64,000 nucleotides of DNA from Chrysosporum bergii ANA360D (GTDB lineage Bacteria; Cyanobacteriota; Cyanobacteriia; Cyanobacteriales; Nostocaceae), in assembly GCF_029891735.1 (NCBI RefSeq), contig NZ_JANQDH010000076.1:1-64000 (forward strand), given 5' to 3'. The notes beneath the pieces were generated by a model, which was not told where the DNA came from, did no database searches, and was given only the letters and a program-made list of their open reading frames with translations. Shown one piece after another: positions 17,790 to 27,195 of this stretch. The position numbers were made by a program, and so were the translations under genes. Every line of letters starts with the position of its first letter. Within the stretch, counting starts at the first letter, position 1.

Positions 17790-20700
17790 TTAATCTGAGT
17801 TAATAAATCCTCCATTGAGATAGAACGGGGCAAAATCTGAGCGGTGGTCTCTTCTTTGCTCCTCACCGAGACACCACCTGGTAAGCGCTGGTTCCGCGAG
17901 GCTTGATGTGACCCTATACTAACTACAAAGTCCGCCAACTCACTCATGAAATTTTCTGGTGGAGAAATATGCCCCTGAGAACGTGTCACAGTGTGATTTA
18001 ACCCTTCATCAATGATTAAAATCGGTGGTAAATCCCCTGGTAAATCCCCCAAAGTCTTTAATTTTGCCAGTAAATCCTGATCTACAGAAGAATCGCCCCA
18101 ACAAATTAGCAGCAAATCAACACTTTGGTGAAGAATTTGTTGTAACACCTCGGTCCAAGAACGCCCCATAGCAGCCTTAAAACCGGCAGTCTGTAAATAC
18201 TGAATTAAAGCCTGGAACCATTCAGCCCCCCGTTCGCTAGCCTCATGATTGAGTGAGGATTTTTTCACCTTTTTACCGCTAACGTCTTTACCGCGCATTT
18301 GTGGTGCATCATCTAGCATGGTTAAATCTACCACCAGAATACTGGGTGGACAACAAACACCAGAAGCAATTTGCAACACAGATAACAAAGGGTCTGGGGC
18401 GACACTCAAATTATTTTCATCTCCAGATGATGATATCAAACAAGGAAACACCGACAAACCAGGTATTTGTGAAGCAGCTAGAGTAGTAGCCACATCGCAA
18501 GTCACTAGGGGAATCTCAGCCAATATGGGATGTTGAATTAACCGTTCTAGATAACCTTCAGCCACAGAACCTGACGCATCCAGTAAAATTACATCAAACT
18601 TCCAAACCCTTGCCAAAAGTTCAGCTTGATCCAAATCATCAACCTCTATCACCCGGTGGTCTCCCAACGCAGGACGGGAGTCAACTGATTCTAAATTTGG
18701 TTCTACCAACCTCAAAATTCGCAGTGGAGTTATAGTTGGCGTGACTTGCTCATTGTCGAACCCCGAATACCCAACCGGTTGGGTGACTAAGTTTTCTAAA
18801 AGTGGTACTAAGTCCTGGTGCTTAACTGGTAAGTTGAGAAAACCATCGGAACCATTAGCAAAAGCTTGGTCTTTTTCCGCCCCGGTCGCCGTCACTATCA
18901 CAGGAATGTATCTAGTTGCAGCATCTGATTTTAATAAAGTCAACACATCCCAACCGGAAAGTAAAGGTAATAAGGGATTTAAAAATATGGCTTTTGGTTG
19001 CAAGCGACGGGCTTTTTCCACTGCTTCGGTTCCTGAACGAGCAATTACCACCCGATAACCTAAACTTTTGAGTTGCTCAGTCAAATCTTCGATATATCTA
19101 GCCACAGCCTCCACTACCAGCACTAAGCGTTGTGAGCTTGTGGACTGATGTTGGGCAATTTTCCCCACGCGCTCACGTGGTACATTTGTATTTTCTCTGG
19201 TTTCAGACACTGGGATTTTACTATGTTCTCTAATTCCCATATCAGGACTTGTTAAACCCGTAGGTGGTGGACTGGGTGGGAGGAGTAAAGTAAATTGGCT
19301 ACCCTTGCCTTCACGAGATAAAAAGCTGACATCACCCCCGTGGAGACGAGCTAAAGCCCTAGTTAAAACTAACCCCAAACCAGTCCCTTCAAATTGGCGA
19401 GTCAAAGGATTTTCTAGTTGTTGGAACTTTTGAAAAATTAAATGTTGCTGGTGTTCAGGAATACCAATACCCGTATCCCAGACTGTAAAAGCCACCCAAC
19501 CTTCCCAACGACTTACCCGCAAACCAATTTCACCCGAGTTTTCTGTGAACTTAAAGGCATTAGAAAGTAAGTGTACCAACATCTGACGCAGGCGCAACTC
19601 ATCCGCCACCATTTCTTCTAAGCCTGGTTCCAGGTCAAGGGCAAATTCAGGAATGGAACTTGTGCTTGGGGTTGGGGAGGCGTTGGCCTTAGTAGTTTGA
19701 GTGTGGATTGCTTTTGCTTCAGCGAGGGCGCGATCGCACACGGCCCGAATTTTTACAGGTACGAAGGCCAAATCCATCTGTCCTGTTTCCATGCGGGTTA
19801 AATCTAAAATATCATTGACCACACTCATTAAATGCCGTCCGCTTTGATGAATCAATCCCGCATAACGGGCTTGGCGCTCATTCAGTTCACCCAACTGCTG
19901 ATCCACCAGCAACCGTGATAGTCCTAAAACAGCAGTTAGGGGGGTTTTTAGTTCATGACTAATACAAGCTAAAAATTCATCTTTTAAGCGATTTAGTTGA
20001 ATTAAATCAGCATTTTTGGCTGCTAGTTCTTTACATATCTGCTGCTGTTCAGTGACATCAGTGGCCAATACTAACCATAGGTCATTAACTGGCAAAGTCC
20101 CCGCGGTTTGTTTCAAAGTAAACTCCCCAGCCAACATTTCTCGGAATAGCAGTTCTGATTTCTGACTATCTAAGGAAATCTTGGCAAACTGCCAAATCCG
20201 TTCCTGGCCACTTTGTACTTCCACAATACAAGTACAAGTACCCATGTGAGTATCCAAAAAGCAGCGATTGGATGTGTTCTTTGTGGCTTTTTGATCTGGT
20301 GGCGGAGGGATTTGAGACTGTAGTGATATTGATTGTTTTTTTGCGCCATGATTATTCCCCATGTCATGGGGAATAAATCTGGTTACTGGTTGACTGGCGT
20401 ACTCTGTGGTTCCCTTAGCCAAAGCCGGGGCTAATATTGCTTCCACTTGTTGTCGGATGGTTTCTGGATCTTTTAATGCTCCTAATTGCTGCCACCAAGC
20501 CGGGTTTTTGGCTACTACTTCACCACTTCCGGTTTGCAGCATTAACGGCCAAGGTAGTAATTCTAATAATTGAACCAGTGATTTCTGTACTGGTTGACTT
20601 TGGTTTGTTGTTGGACTTGGGCCTTTGCTCCTACCAGCTGAAATCCCCATCCCTGACCACTGTGTTTCCTCCTGAGTTTTTGCTGTTGTGTTAGAGGTGT

Positions 20701-21286
20701 GAGGATGGTTTGAGGAAATATTGCGGGACTTTCTCTGGAAAACAGAAGTATATCTATTTTTCTTGCCATTGACTGCTAACTTTTCCTTAGCCAAGGCTCT
20801 TAAAAGACCTGCACTATTCAACAACCCTAGAAATTTGCCATCTGCATCAATCAGCGCCCAATCTAAGAGGGTGTGTGTTTGGGGCTGACCTCCCGTTAGG
20901 CTTAATTCCAGTTGGTAACGTAAAACCTGCTCAAACTGCTCCACACAATAACTTGCTGGTAATATCTTGATTGGTTCCATCAGGCTTTGATCCCAGGTTA
21001 ACAGTGGCTGCTCCCAGTCCAAAACTTGATTTTCACTCGATGCTACCAATAATTTTTCTGTTAAGCGAGCAGATTGCACCAATCCCAAGGGGCAATGTTG
21101 CTGATTTACTACTACCAAGCGATCGCATTGCTCTTGCTCAAATATCTCCAGCACGATAGCTAGGGTACTTGTTTCTACGCACTTGGGTACGGTTGCGAGA
21201 AAGTCATAAAGCGGGTACTGTAGCATTGACATAAGGAATCTATTAGGCTCATTCTTCTTTGTGAAAGCTGGCTGCTTTACCATCAC
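17768..21286 (-). CDS. Hybrid histidine kinase: CBS-type N-terminus, HisKA, HATPase, degenerate receivers
   Basis: A 1172-residue protein. Residues about 25-165 look like a CBS-domain pair, and about 230-415 is a PAS-like region interrupted by low-complexity sequence. HisKA has CISHELKTPL (His at about 444), and HATPase_c has NAFKF, DTGIGIP and GTGLGLVL (about 575-670). The first receiver (about 720-830) has Asn at about 770 where phospho-Asp is expected (IFLNPLLP) and lacks the acidic pair, so it is a pseudo-receiver. A second receiver-like region (about 855-950) keeps LLDASG, and a third (about 980-1172) is weak. It is divergent from kaiA, an arrangement I recall from Anabaena. Later in-frame Mets (about 19, 21) are alternative starts. 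Confidence 0.88.
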   Translation of the reverse strand: MMVKQPAFTKKNEPNRFLMSMLQYPLYDFLATVPKCVETSTLAIVLEIFEQEQCDRLVVVNQQHCPLGLVQSARLTEKLLVASSENQVLDWEQPLLTWDQSLMEPIKILPASYCVEQFEQVLRYQLELSLTGGQPQTHTLLDWALIDADGKFLGLLNSAGLLRALAKEKLAVNGKKNRYTSVFQRKSRNISSNHPHTSNTTAKTQEETQWSGMGISAGRSKGPSPTTNQSQPVQKSLVQLLELLPWPLMLQTGSGEVVAKNPAWWQQLGALKDPETIRQQVEAILAPALAKGTTEYASQPVTRFIPHDMGNNHGAKKQSISLQSQIPPPPDQKATKNTSNRCFLDTHMGTCTCIVEVQSGQERIWQFAKISLDSQKSELLFREMLAGEFTLKQTAGTLPVNDLWLVLATDVTEQQQICKELAAKNADLIQLNRLKDEFLACISHELKTPLTAVLGLSRLLVDQQLGELNERQARYAGLIHQSGRHLMSVVNDILDLTRMETGQMDLAFVPVKIRAVCDRALAEAKAIHTQTTKANASPTPSTSSIPEFALDLEPGLEEMVADELRLRQMLVHLLSNAFKFTENSGEIGLRVSRWEGWVAFTVWDTGIGIPEHQQHLIFQKFQQLENPLTRQFEGTGLGLVLTRALARLHGGDVSFLSREGKGSQFTLLLPPSPPPTGLTSPDMGIREHSKIPVSETRENTNVPRERVGKIAQHQSTSSQRLVLVVEAVARYIEDLTEQLKSLGYRVVIARSGTEAVEKARRLQPKAIFLNPLLPLLSGWDVLTLLKSDAATRYIPVIVTATGAEKDQAFANGSDGFLNLPVKHQDLVPLLENLVTQPVGYSGFDNEQVTPTITPLRILRLVEPNLESVDSRPALGDHRVIEVDDLDQAELLARVWKFDVILLDASGSVAEGYLERLIQHPILAEIPLVTCDVATTLAASQIPGLSVFPCLISSSGDENNLSVAPDPLLSVLQIASGVCCPPSILVVDLTMLDDAPQMRGKDVSGKKVKKSSLNHEASERGAEWFQALIQYLQTAGFKAAMGRSWTEVLQQILHQSVDLLLICWGDSSVDQDLLAKLKTLGDLPGDLPPILIIDEGLNHTVTRSQGHISPPENFMSELADFVVSIGSHQASRNQRLPGGVSVRSKEETTAQILPRSISMEDLLTQINQALGLK

Positions 21287-22168
21287 CAGTTGGTTAAATA
21301 TTGTTCAAGCAGCAAACCAATATTCTTTCAGAAGACTCATTTCAGCGATTCTGGTTACAGTTTCAACGCCATGCAAACAATGAGCGAAATTCTTAACAGA
21401 CAAGACTTATGGCGTTTACTCTTTGCCTGTGTCAGTGGTAATTTTGGGGTAATGAATATCCTTGTCAGTCCCTGACTGGTGTGGGAGTTCCTTTTTGAGC
21501 GTGACAACTACAACAATTATGGGGTCAAAGATTCGCTAATAAACCTTGAGCAATTATAATGATTTACAATGCGAAGATACTTTAAGTTAGTTTAAGTATC
21601 TGTGACAAGCAGTAAAATCAAAGGATCTATATCTGGAGAAACATACATAGGTGAATCATCAATTAAAAAATGTATTTTCATTAACAACACACGCTGAGGC
21701 AACATCCCACTAAGTTCTAGGACCCATGCCATTATACCTGGTTGTTTAACAGCCGCACCAGTAGAGCGTTTTGACGTGAGGCGTTATTTGTTTAATACAC
21801 TGCTACACATCAACCTTAGAAGTGGATAACACTCCTAATATACATATTCCATCAATATGGGTCAGGGTGATTAATTAAGATATATAAGTACACATATGTT
21901 CATATGTTATGACTCATATTGATTTTTGTACCTGTTGCAATTAAGATCCTCCGGCTCACTAGCCACCAATCTGAGATTGATCAGGCGGGTACGGTGTTAC
22001 CCTCATTACACCACCGATTAATTAAGCTGAAGATTGACCGCTACCATCATTGCTAAAATTTACTACCTACTGAAGTAGTGGCAACAATATCTTAATAAAA
22101 ATTTCATTAGTCAATATTTTTCTGTATTTCCATGAGTACCCCAACCACCAAAGCAGTTCTTTCAGCAG
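21287..22168. other. 882-bp divergent region between the hybrid kinase and kaiA
   Basis: No convincing gene. A plus-strand frame from 21290 to 21475 lies head to head with the kinase gene and has no family features. Near the end, an ATG at 22132 opens a 16-codon frame that ends by overlapping the kaiA start in another frame. The region should hold the kaiA and kinase promoters; I could not identify sigma or NtcA sites with confidence. Confidence 0.45.
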
Positions 22169-22474
22169 ATGACTCAAGTTGATCGGCAGGCATTGTTACA
22201 AAAGCTTAAAGCAGATTATCGGCGGATTCTTATAAATTACTTTACAGCAGACAAAACTCTGAAAGATGAAATTGATAAATTTATCAACGCCCTATTTTAT
22301 GCTAATATTCCTGTGCCACAAATTATAGAATTTCACATGGAACTCATCGAAGACTTTTCCATACAACTAAGATTAGAAGGTAGGAGTGATGAAGCATTGC
22401 TTGATTACCGCCTAGCACTCATAGATATCCTAGCCCACTTGTGTGAACTCTATAGGTGTTCAATTCATAAATAA
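22169..22474 (+). CDS. kaiA: Circadian clock protein KaiA (short form)
   Basis: A 101-residue protein corresponding only to the C-terminal KaiC-binding, dimerising four-helix domain of KaiA (DYRRILINYF, IDKFINALFYANIPVPQIIEFHMELI, GRSDEALLDYRLALIDILAHLCE). The N-terminal pseudo-receiver found in unicellular KaiA (about 280 residues) is absent, as in Anabaena and Nostoc. KaiA stimulates KaiC autophosphorylation by holding the KaiC C-terminal tail. No in-frame extension continues upstream of the ATG. kaiB follows after 15 bp, so the genes are probably co-transcribed. Confidence 0.95.
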   Translation: MTQVDRQALLQKLKADYRRILINYFTADKTLKDEIDKFINALFYANIPVPQIIEFHMELIEDFSIQLRLEGRSDEALLDYRLALIDILAHLCELYRCSIHK

Positions 22475-22489
22475 ACGAAGTTCATAATA

Positions 22490-22804
22490 ATGACTCAATC
22501 CAGAAAAACTTATGTCCTCAAGCTATATGTAGCCGGAAATACACCTAATTCCGTAAGAGCATTAAAAACACTTAAAAATATTTTAGAACAGGAATTTCAA
22601 GGGGTTTATGCTTTGAAAGTCATTGACGTGCTGAAAAATCCACAGTTAGCCGAAGAAGATAAAATCTTAGCGACACCAACATTATCTAAAATTTTGCCTC
22701 CACCAGTACGCAAAATAATTGGTGATCTATCAGACAGAGAAAGAGTTTTAATTGGATTAGACTTACTGTATGAAGAACTGAGTGAGGAATATTGGGAAGA
22801 ATAA
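22490..22804 (+). CDS. kaiB: Circadian clock protein KaiB
   Basis: A 104-residue thioredoxin-like clock protein that binds phosphorylated KaiC, sequesters KaiA and recruits output kinases after a fold switch. It has the [19 protein letters not shown] segment, [26 protein letters not shown] and the acidic C-terminal tail ELSEEYWEE. Length matches the family. It lies 15 bp after kaiA and 181 bp before kaiC; a mobile repeat fills most of the spacer to kaiC. Confidence 0.97.
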   Translation: MTQSRKTYVLKLYVAGNTPNSVRALKTLKNILEQEFQGVYALKVIDVLKNPQLAEEDKILATPTLSKILPPPVRKIIGDLSDRERVLIGLDLLYEELSEEYWEE

Positions 22805-22813
22805 AAAAATCCT

Positions 22814-22920
22814 TAGTGATGTACATCCATAGCAGGCAAGATGTATTAAGCAGCAAATAGGATGCTCGCATTACAAGACGATCATTTACATTTGTATCTC
22901 ACGTGTTTAAGAAATGCTAT
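22814..22920 (+). repeat. Dispersed ~100-bp repeat, copy 1 (kaiB-kaiC spacer)
   Basis: The right part (AGGATGCTCGC, ACAAGACGATCATTTACAT, TTTGTATCTCACGTG, TTTAAGAAATGCTAT) is nearly identical to copies at 46910 and 54793. The left part (GTGATGTACAT) is diverged. No protein is encoded. It occupies most of the kaiB-kaiC intergenic region. Confidence 0.85.
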
Positions 22921-22985
22921 AACAAACTACCAATTTTAGTTTATTCATCTAAAAACAGGGTTCAACACCCATTTGTTAACAAGCA

Positions 22986-24545
22986 ATGAGCGAAAAAGAC
23001 CAAGCAGCACCAAACAACACCCTAATTACTGGGGTAGAAAAAATTCGCACGATGATAGAAGGCTTTGATGACATTAGCCACGGAGGTTTGCCCATTGGCA
23101 GAACTACATTACTGAGTGGTACATCTGGCACTGGCAAAACCTTATTATCACTGCAATTTATCTATAACGGGATCACCCGCTTTGATGAAGCAGGTGTATT
23201 TGTTACCTTTGAAGAATCCCCCAGCGACATTATTAAAAATGCCCAAATTTTTGGCTGGAATTTACAAAACCTAATTGAGGAAGGAAAATTATTCATTCTT
23301 GATGCTTCACCAGATCCGGAAGGTCAAGATATTGTTGGTAACTTTGATTTGTCGGCCTTGATTGAACGTTTGCAATATGCCATTCGTAAATATAAAGCCC
23401 AAAGAGTATCCATTGATTCAATTACCGCAGTTTTTCAGCAGTATGAAGCCATGGGGGTAGTCCGGCGAGAGATTTTCCGCCTTGTCGCCCGTCTCAAGCA
23501 CCTGCACGTCACAACTATCATTACCACTGAACGCAGCGAAGAATACGGGGCTGTTGCTTCCTTTGGAGTGGAGGAATTTGTTTCTGATAATGTGGTAATT
23601 GTCCGTAATGTTTTAGAAGGAGAACGTCGCCGGCGCACAATTGAAATTCTGAAACTGCGTGGTACAACTCACATGAAAGGGGAGTATCCTTTCACAATCA
23701 CCAATGAAGGAGTCAACATTTTCCCCTTGGGAGCAATGCGCTTAACCCAACGCTCCTCCAATGTCAGAGTATCATCTGGAGTCAAAACCCTCGATGAAAT
23801 GTGCGGGGGTGGTTTCTTTAAAGATTCTATTATTTTGGCAACAGGAGCCACCGGCACTGGTAAAACTTTACTAGTCAGTAAATTTTTGCAAGACGGGTGC
23901 ATAAATGGTGAACAAGCAATATTATTTGCCTATGAGGAATCCCGGGCTCAACTGTCTCGCAATGCCTATTCTTGGGGAATTGATTTTGAGGACTTAGAAC
24001 GTCAAGGGCTATTGAAAATAATTTGTACTTATCCTGAATCAACAGGTTTAGAAGACCACTTACAAATTATTAAATCAGAAATTGCCATCTTTAAGCCAGC
24101 CCGCATTGCCATTGACTCCCTTTCAGCATTAGCCAGAGGTGTGAGCAATAATGCCTTCCGCCAATTTGTCATCGGTGTTACTGGTTATGCCAAACAAGAA
24201 GAAATAACCGGTTTTTTCACCAATACAACTGACCAATTTATGGGATCACACTCCATTACTGACTCCCATATTTCCACAATTACTGATACTATTTTAATGT
24301 TACAGTATGTAGAAATTCGCGGCGAAATGTCACGGGCAATCAATGTATTTAAAATGCGTGGTTCATGGCATGACAAAGGTATCCGTGAGTATAACATTAC
24401 AGCTGATGGTCCAGAAATTAAAGATTCCTTCCGTCACTACGAAGGAATTATTAGTGGTTCCCCTACTCGGGTTAACGTCGATGAAAAAGCGGAACTCTCT
24501 CGCATAGTTCAACGTTTTGACAAAAAATCAAGTTCTGATTCTTAG
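22986..24545 (+). CDS. kaiC: Circadian clock ATPase/kinase KaiC
   Basis: A 519-residue double RecA-type ATPase, the hexameric core of the clock. The CI domain has Walker A GTSGTGKT at 45-52 and the catalytic EE in TFEESPSD; the CII domain has GATGTGKT at about 285 and FAYEESRAQ. The autophosphorylation pair in SHISTITD is Ser at about 430 and Thr at about 431. The C-terminal tail has KaiA-binding A-loop character. The ATG at 22986 follows an AAGCA purine stretch. Downstream, hgdD lies on the same strand, as I recall for Anabaena. Confidence 0.98.
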   Translation: MSEKDQAAPNNTLITGVEKIRTMIEGFDDISHGGLPIGRTTLLSGTSGTGKTLLSLQFIYNGITRFDEAGVFVTFEESPSDIIKNAQIFGWNLQNLIEEGKLFILDASPDPEGQDIVGNFDLSALIERLQYAIRKYKAQRVSIDSITAVFQQYEAMGVVRREIFRLVARLKHLHVTTIITTERSEEYGAVASFGVEEFVSDNVVIVRNVLEGERRRRTIEILKLRGTTHMKGEYPFTITNEGVNIFPLGAMRLTQRSSNVRVSSGVKTLDEMCGGGFFKDSIILATGATGTGKTLLVSKFLQDGCINGEQAILFAYEESRAQLSRNAYSWGIDFEDLERQGLLKIICTYPESTGLEDHLQIIKSEIAIFKPARIAIDSLSALARGVSNNAFRQFVIGVTGYAKQEEITGFFTNTTDQFMGSHSITDSHISTITDTILMLQYVEIRGEMSRAINVFKMRGSWHDKGIREYNITADGPEIKDSFRHYEGIISGSPTRVNVDEKAELSRIVQRFDKKSSSDS

Positions 24546-24649
24546 ATTGAGTGTCATGGTATATTCATTTTAAATTGATGCTCGTGCTATATTCTGTGAA
24601 TAAGACAGGTTTTCTGCCGCTATTATTGATTTTTGTGTGAGGAGATGCG

Positions 24650-26515
24650 GTGAAAGGACAATACTTATTCTATAGTTTACTACCTAGTGTCACAGCAGCA
24701 GTATTAACGAGCCAGCCTGGATTGGCTCAAACGGTAAGTGGCGTAACACTTGCGTCTTCTCCTAGTGTCTTGACTTACACCGATGGTCGAACCTGGGTTA
24801 CAGACAATATTTATAGTCAACTGCCTAATACTAAGACACAAATTTTTCCAGATATATTACCCCAATCTGGTTTAACTACATTTGATTTACAGTCTTCATT
24901 TAGTAAGAGTAACCCAGTTATCTTGACAAGAAGTACTGTTATACCCAATGAAGGTAAATTTTCCAGTTTCAGACATTGGTTAAATTCTGCCCCACAGCAG
25001 CCTCAAACACCAAGTCTCATTGCTAGTTCCCATCCAGAATTGAAAAAAACTGGTGTGGACACTTTTACCTTCCGCACAACCTCGGCTTTGGGAAAGATGG
25101 GTGGAGATTCAACTACTTTGCCAGTTGAAACCCAGTATGTTGTACCTGCTAGCACTGGTCAAATTCCCACACCACCACCAACTGTGGAAATTCCAGATTA
25201 CCTAATTCCCAGTGCTAATCCTCTGCAATTTCCTACCAAACCAGAGGAAGTGACAGTAAAAGGCAATCAGCCGATTACACTAGAACAGGCGTTAGAACTA
25301 GCAAAGCGGAACAATCGTGAGTTGCAGGTGTCTTTACTGGAGCTAGAACGCTCTCAAGCGGCCCTGCGTCAGGCTCAAGCCGCTTTGTTGCCTAATGTTG
25401 GTCTAACTGCTGATCTTACTCGCAGCCGATCTGCCGCAGAACAGCTACAGCTAGAACGACAATTTGGTTCATCAGCACCAGTTGCAGAACCCACAACAGC
25501 CTTTACAGGTCAAGCTCAACTAACATATGAACTGTTCACCTCTGGCAGACGACAATCTACCATAAGACAGGCAGAGGAAGAGGTACGGTTTAATGAGTTA
25601 GCAGTGGAAGCACAATCTGAGCAAATTCGCCTCAATGTGTCCACAGAATACTATGACTTGCAACAAGCAGACGAACGAGTACGCATTGCCCGATCTGCTG
25701 TGGAAAATGCCCGGGCTAGTTTACGAGATGCTGAAGCTTTAGAAAGGGCGGGAGTTGGTACGCGATTTGATGTCCTGCAATCCCAAGTTAACTTGGCTAA
25801 TTCTCAGCAAGAACTGACAAATGCTCTCTCTCGACAAGAAATCGCCCGTCGCACTTTATCGACCCGGTTAAATTTACCACAATCGGTAAATATTACCGCA
25901 GCCGACCCTGTGCAGTTAGCCGGTTTATGGGAGGAAGACCTAGAGAGTAGCATTATTTTAGCGTTCCAAAATCGCCCGGAACTACAACAGCAATTGGCAA
26001 GACGTAACATTAGTGAACAGCAGCGCCGACAAGCACTGTCTGCTCTTGGACCTCAAGTGAGTTTGATTGCTAGTTACAACCTGCTAGATCAATTTGACGA
26101 CACTGTGAGTGTCACTGATGGCTACTCCGTGGGAGTCCGGGCTACTTTGAACTTGTACGATGGTGGAGCCGCCAAAGCCAGCGCTGCCCAAGCAAAAACT
26201 AATGTAGCCATCGCAGAAACGCAATTTACTGAACAGCGCAACCAAATTCGCTTTCAGGTAGAACAGGCTTTTGCCATCCAGAAGGCTAATTTGGAAAATG
26301 TCCAAACTGCCAATACCGCTTTAGAACAGGCTAGGGAAGCTCTGCGTTTAGCTCGCTTGCGATTCCAAGCCGGTGTAGGTACTCAAACTGATGTGATTAA
26401 CTCCGAGAATGACTTAACCAGAGCCGAAGGTAATCGAGTTACAGCTATATTAGAATACAATCGCGCTTTGGCTCAGTTACAACGGGCTATCACTTCTAGG
26501 GCATTAGTTAAGTAA
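24650..26515 (+). CDS. hgdD: TolC-like outer-membrane efflux protein (HgdD-type)
   Basis: A 621-residue outer-membrane factor. A signal peptide (about 1-26, ending GLAQ) is followed by a long Pro/Thr/Ser-rich N-terminal extension (to about 205) and two OEP/TolC repeats starting with ITLEQALELAKRNNRELQ. Alternating coiled-coil segments such as RQAEEEVRFNELAVEA would form the periplasmic tunnel. In Anabaena the gene after kaiC encodes HgdD (TolC), which exports heterocyst glycolipids and other substrates with ABC and RND pumps; I assign the symbol by similarity and position. The start is GTG at 24650, preceded by a good GAGGAG site. Confidence 0.85.
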   Translation: MKGQYLFYSLLPSVTAAVLTSQPGLAQTVSGVTLASSPSVLTYTDGRTWVTDNIYSQLPNTKTQIFPDILPQSGLTTFDLQSSFSKSNPVILTRSTVIPNEGKFSSFRHWLNSAPQQPQTPSLIASSHPELKKTGVDTFTFRTTSALGKMGGDSTTLPVETQYVVPASTGQIPTPPPTVEIPDYLIPSANPLQFPTKPEEVTVKGNQPITLEQALELAKRNNRELQVSLLELERSQAALRQAQAALLPNVGLTADLTRSRSAAEQLQLERQFGSSAPVAEPTTAFTGQAQLTYELFTSGRRQSTIRQAEEEVRFNELAVEAQSEQIRLNVSTEYYDLQQADERVRIARSAVENARASLRDAEALERAGVGTRFDVLQSQVNLANSQQELTNALSRQEIARRTLSTRLNLPQSVNITAADPVQLAGLWEEDLESSIILAFQNRPELQQQLARRNISEQQRRQALSALGPQVSLIASYNLLDQFDDTVSVTDGYSVGVRATLNLYDGGAAKASAAQAKTNVAIAETQFTEQRNQIRFQVEQAFAIQKANLENVQTANTALEQAREALRLARLRFQAGVGTQTDVINSENDLTRAEGNRVTAILEYNRALAQLQRAITSRALVK

Positions 26516-26548
26516 ATTTTCCCAACAACTCATTATATCTTGGTTGCC

Positions 26549-26580
26549 AGCCCCCAGATTTATCTGTGGGGCTTTAAATT
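26549..26580 (+). terminator. Intrinsic terminator after hgdD
   Basis: A strong hairpin (AGCCCC-CAGAT / ATCTG-TGGGGCT, 2-nt loop, one bulged T) is followed by TTTAAATT. It sits 33 bp after the hgdD stop and fits a rho-independent terminator closing the kai-hgdD region. Confidence 0.75.
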
Positions 26581-26683
26581 GATCAAATTGACAGAAGCTG
26601 CTGTTTGCTGTACACTTATTTGGTATGATTGCCAGTGATTGGGCTTTAAGTTTTACACAGTTTTATAGTAAAGGTATTCAACA

Positions 26684-27124
26684 GTGAGACAGATTTTTTT
26701 ATCCTGGGTTCTGTGTGCTGTTTTGACTAGTGGTTTACTAATCGGCTCTGCCCATTCTCCTGCATTAGTTGTAACTCATGACAAAAGCGATTATACAATT
26801 GATAATCGGGGCTTTGGCAGTTTTCATCATGTAACTCAACCCCCTAATCAACTTCCCTGGAAGGAAAAAGATGTAGTTACAGATTCTTTACCTCCAGGAT
26901 ACGCAACAAGCAACCCTGAGCAATCCCTACTTTTCTTTGAGGAGGATGCCTATTCTGATAATATTAGTATTTGGATGAGACTTTTGTCCATTCCGGCAGG
27001 ATATTATGATTTTGTTGTGTATGTTCTTTCCTCGGTTCTCGTTGTGGTTTATTTCTGCTATAACAAGCGTAAAAAATCAAAAATAACTATTAAAAAACAT
27101 AGAAGGAGGAAGAAAAGAATCTGA
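26684..27124 (+). CDS. Hypothetical single-pass membrane protein
   Basis: A 146-residue protein with a GTG start at 26684. It has an N-terminal signal peptide (about 1-24, ending GSAHSPA), a polar, Pro- and aromatic-rich extracytoplasmic region, one membrane helix near the C-terminus (about 108-128) and a strongly basic tail with many Lys/Arg (about 129-146). No family is recognised. The topology suggests a periplasm-facing domain anchored in a membrane with a positively charged cytosolic end. It lies between hgdD and rppB, convergent with the latter. Confidence 0.6.
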   Translation: MRQIFLSWVLCAVLTSGLLIGSAHSPALVVTHDKSDYTIDNRGFGSFHHVTQPPNQLPWKEKDVVTDSLPPGYATSNPEQSLLFFEEDAYSDNISIWMRLLSIPAGYYDFVVYVLSSVLVVVYFCYNKRKKSKITIKKHRRRKKRI

Positions 27125-27195
27125 CAGTAAAACTGAAAAAAAATCGACCTTAGATTTTCATGCAAGTGTAAATTATTTAATTGGATAATGTTGAT

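Noticed and set aside
21290-21475. 61-residue frame near the kinase start
   Set aside because: No protein features; it opens at the head of the divergent kinase gene in a low-information region.
22132-22182. In-frame N-terminal extension of KaiA
   Set aside because: The ATG at 22132 is in a different frame and ends after 16 codons; it cannot extend the protein.
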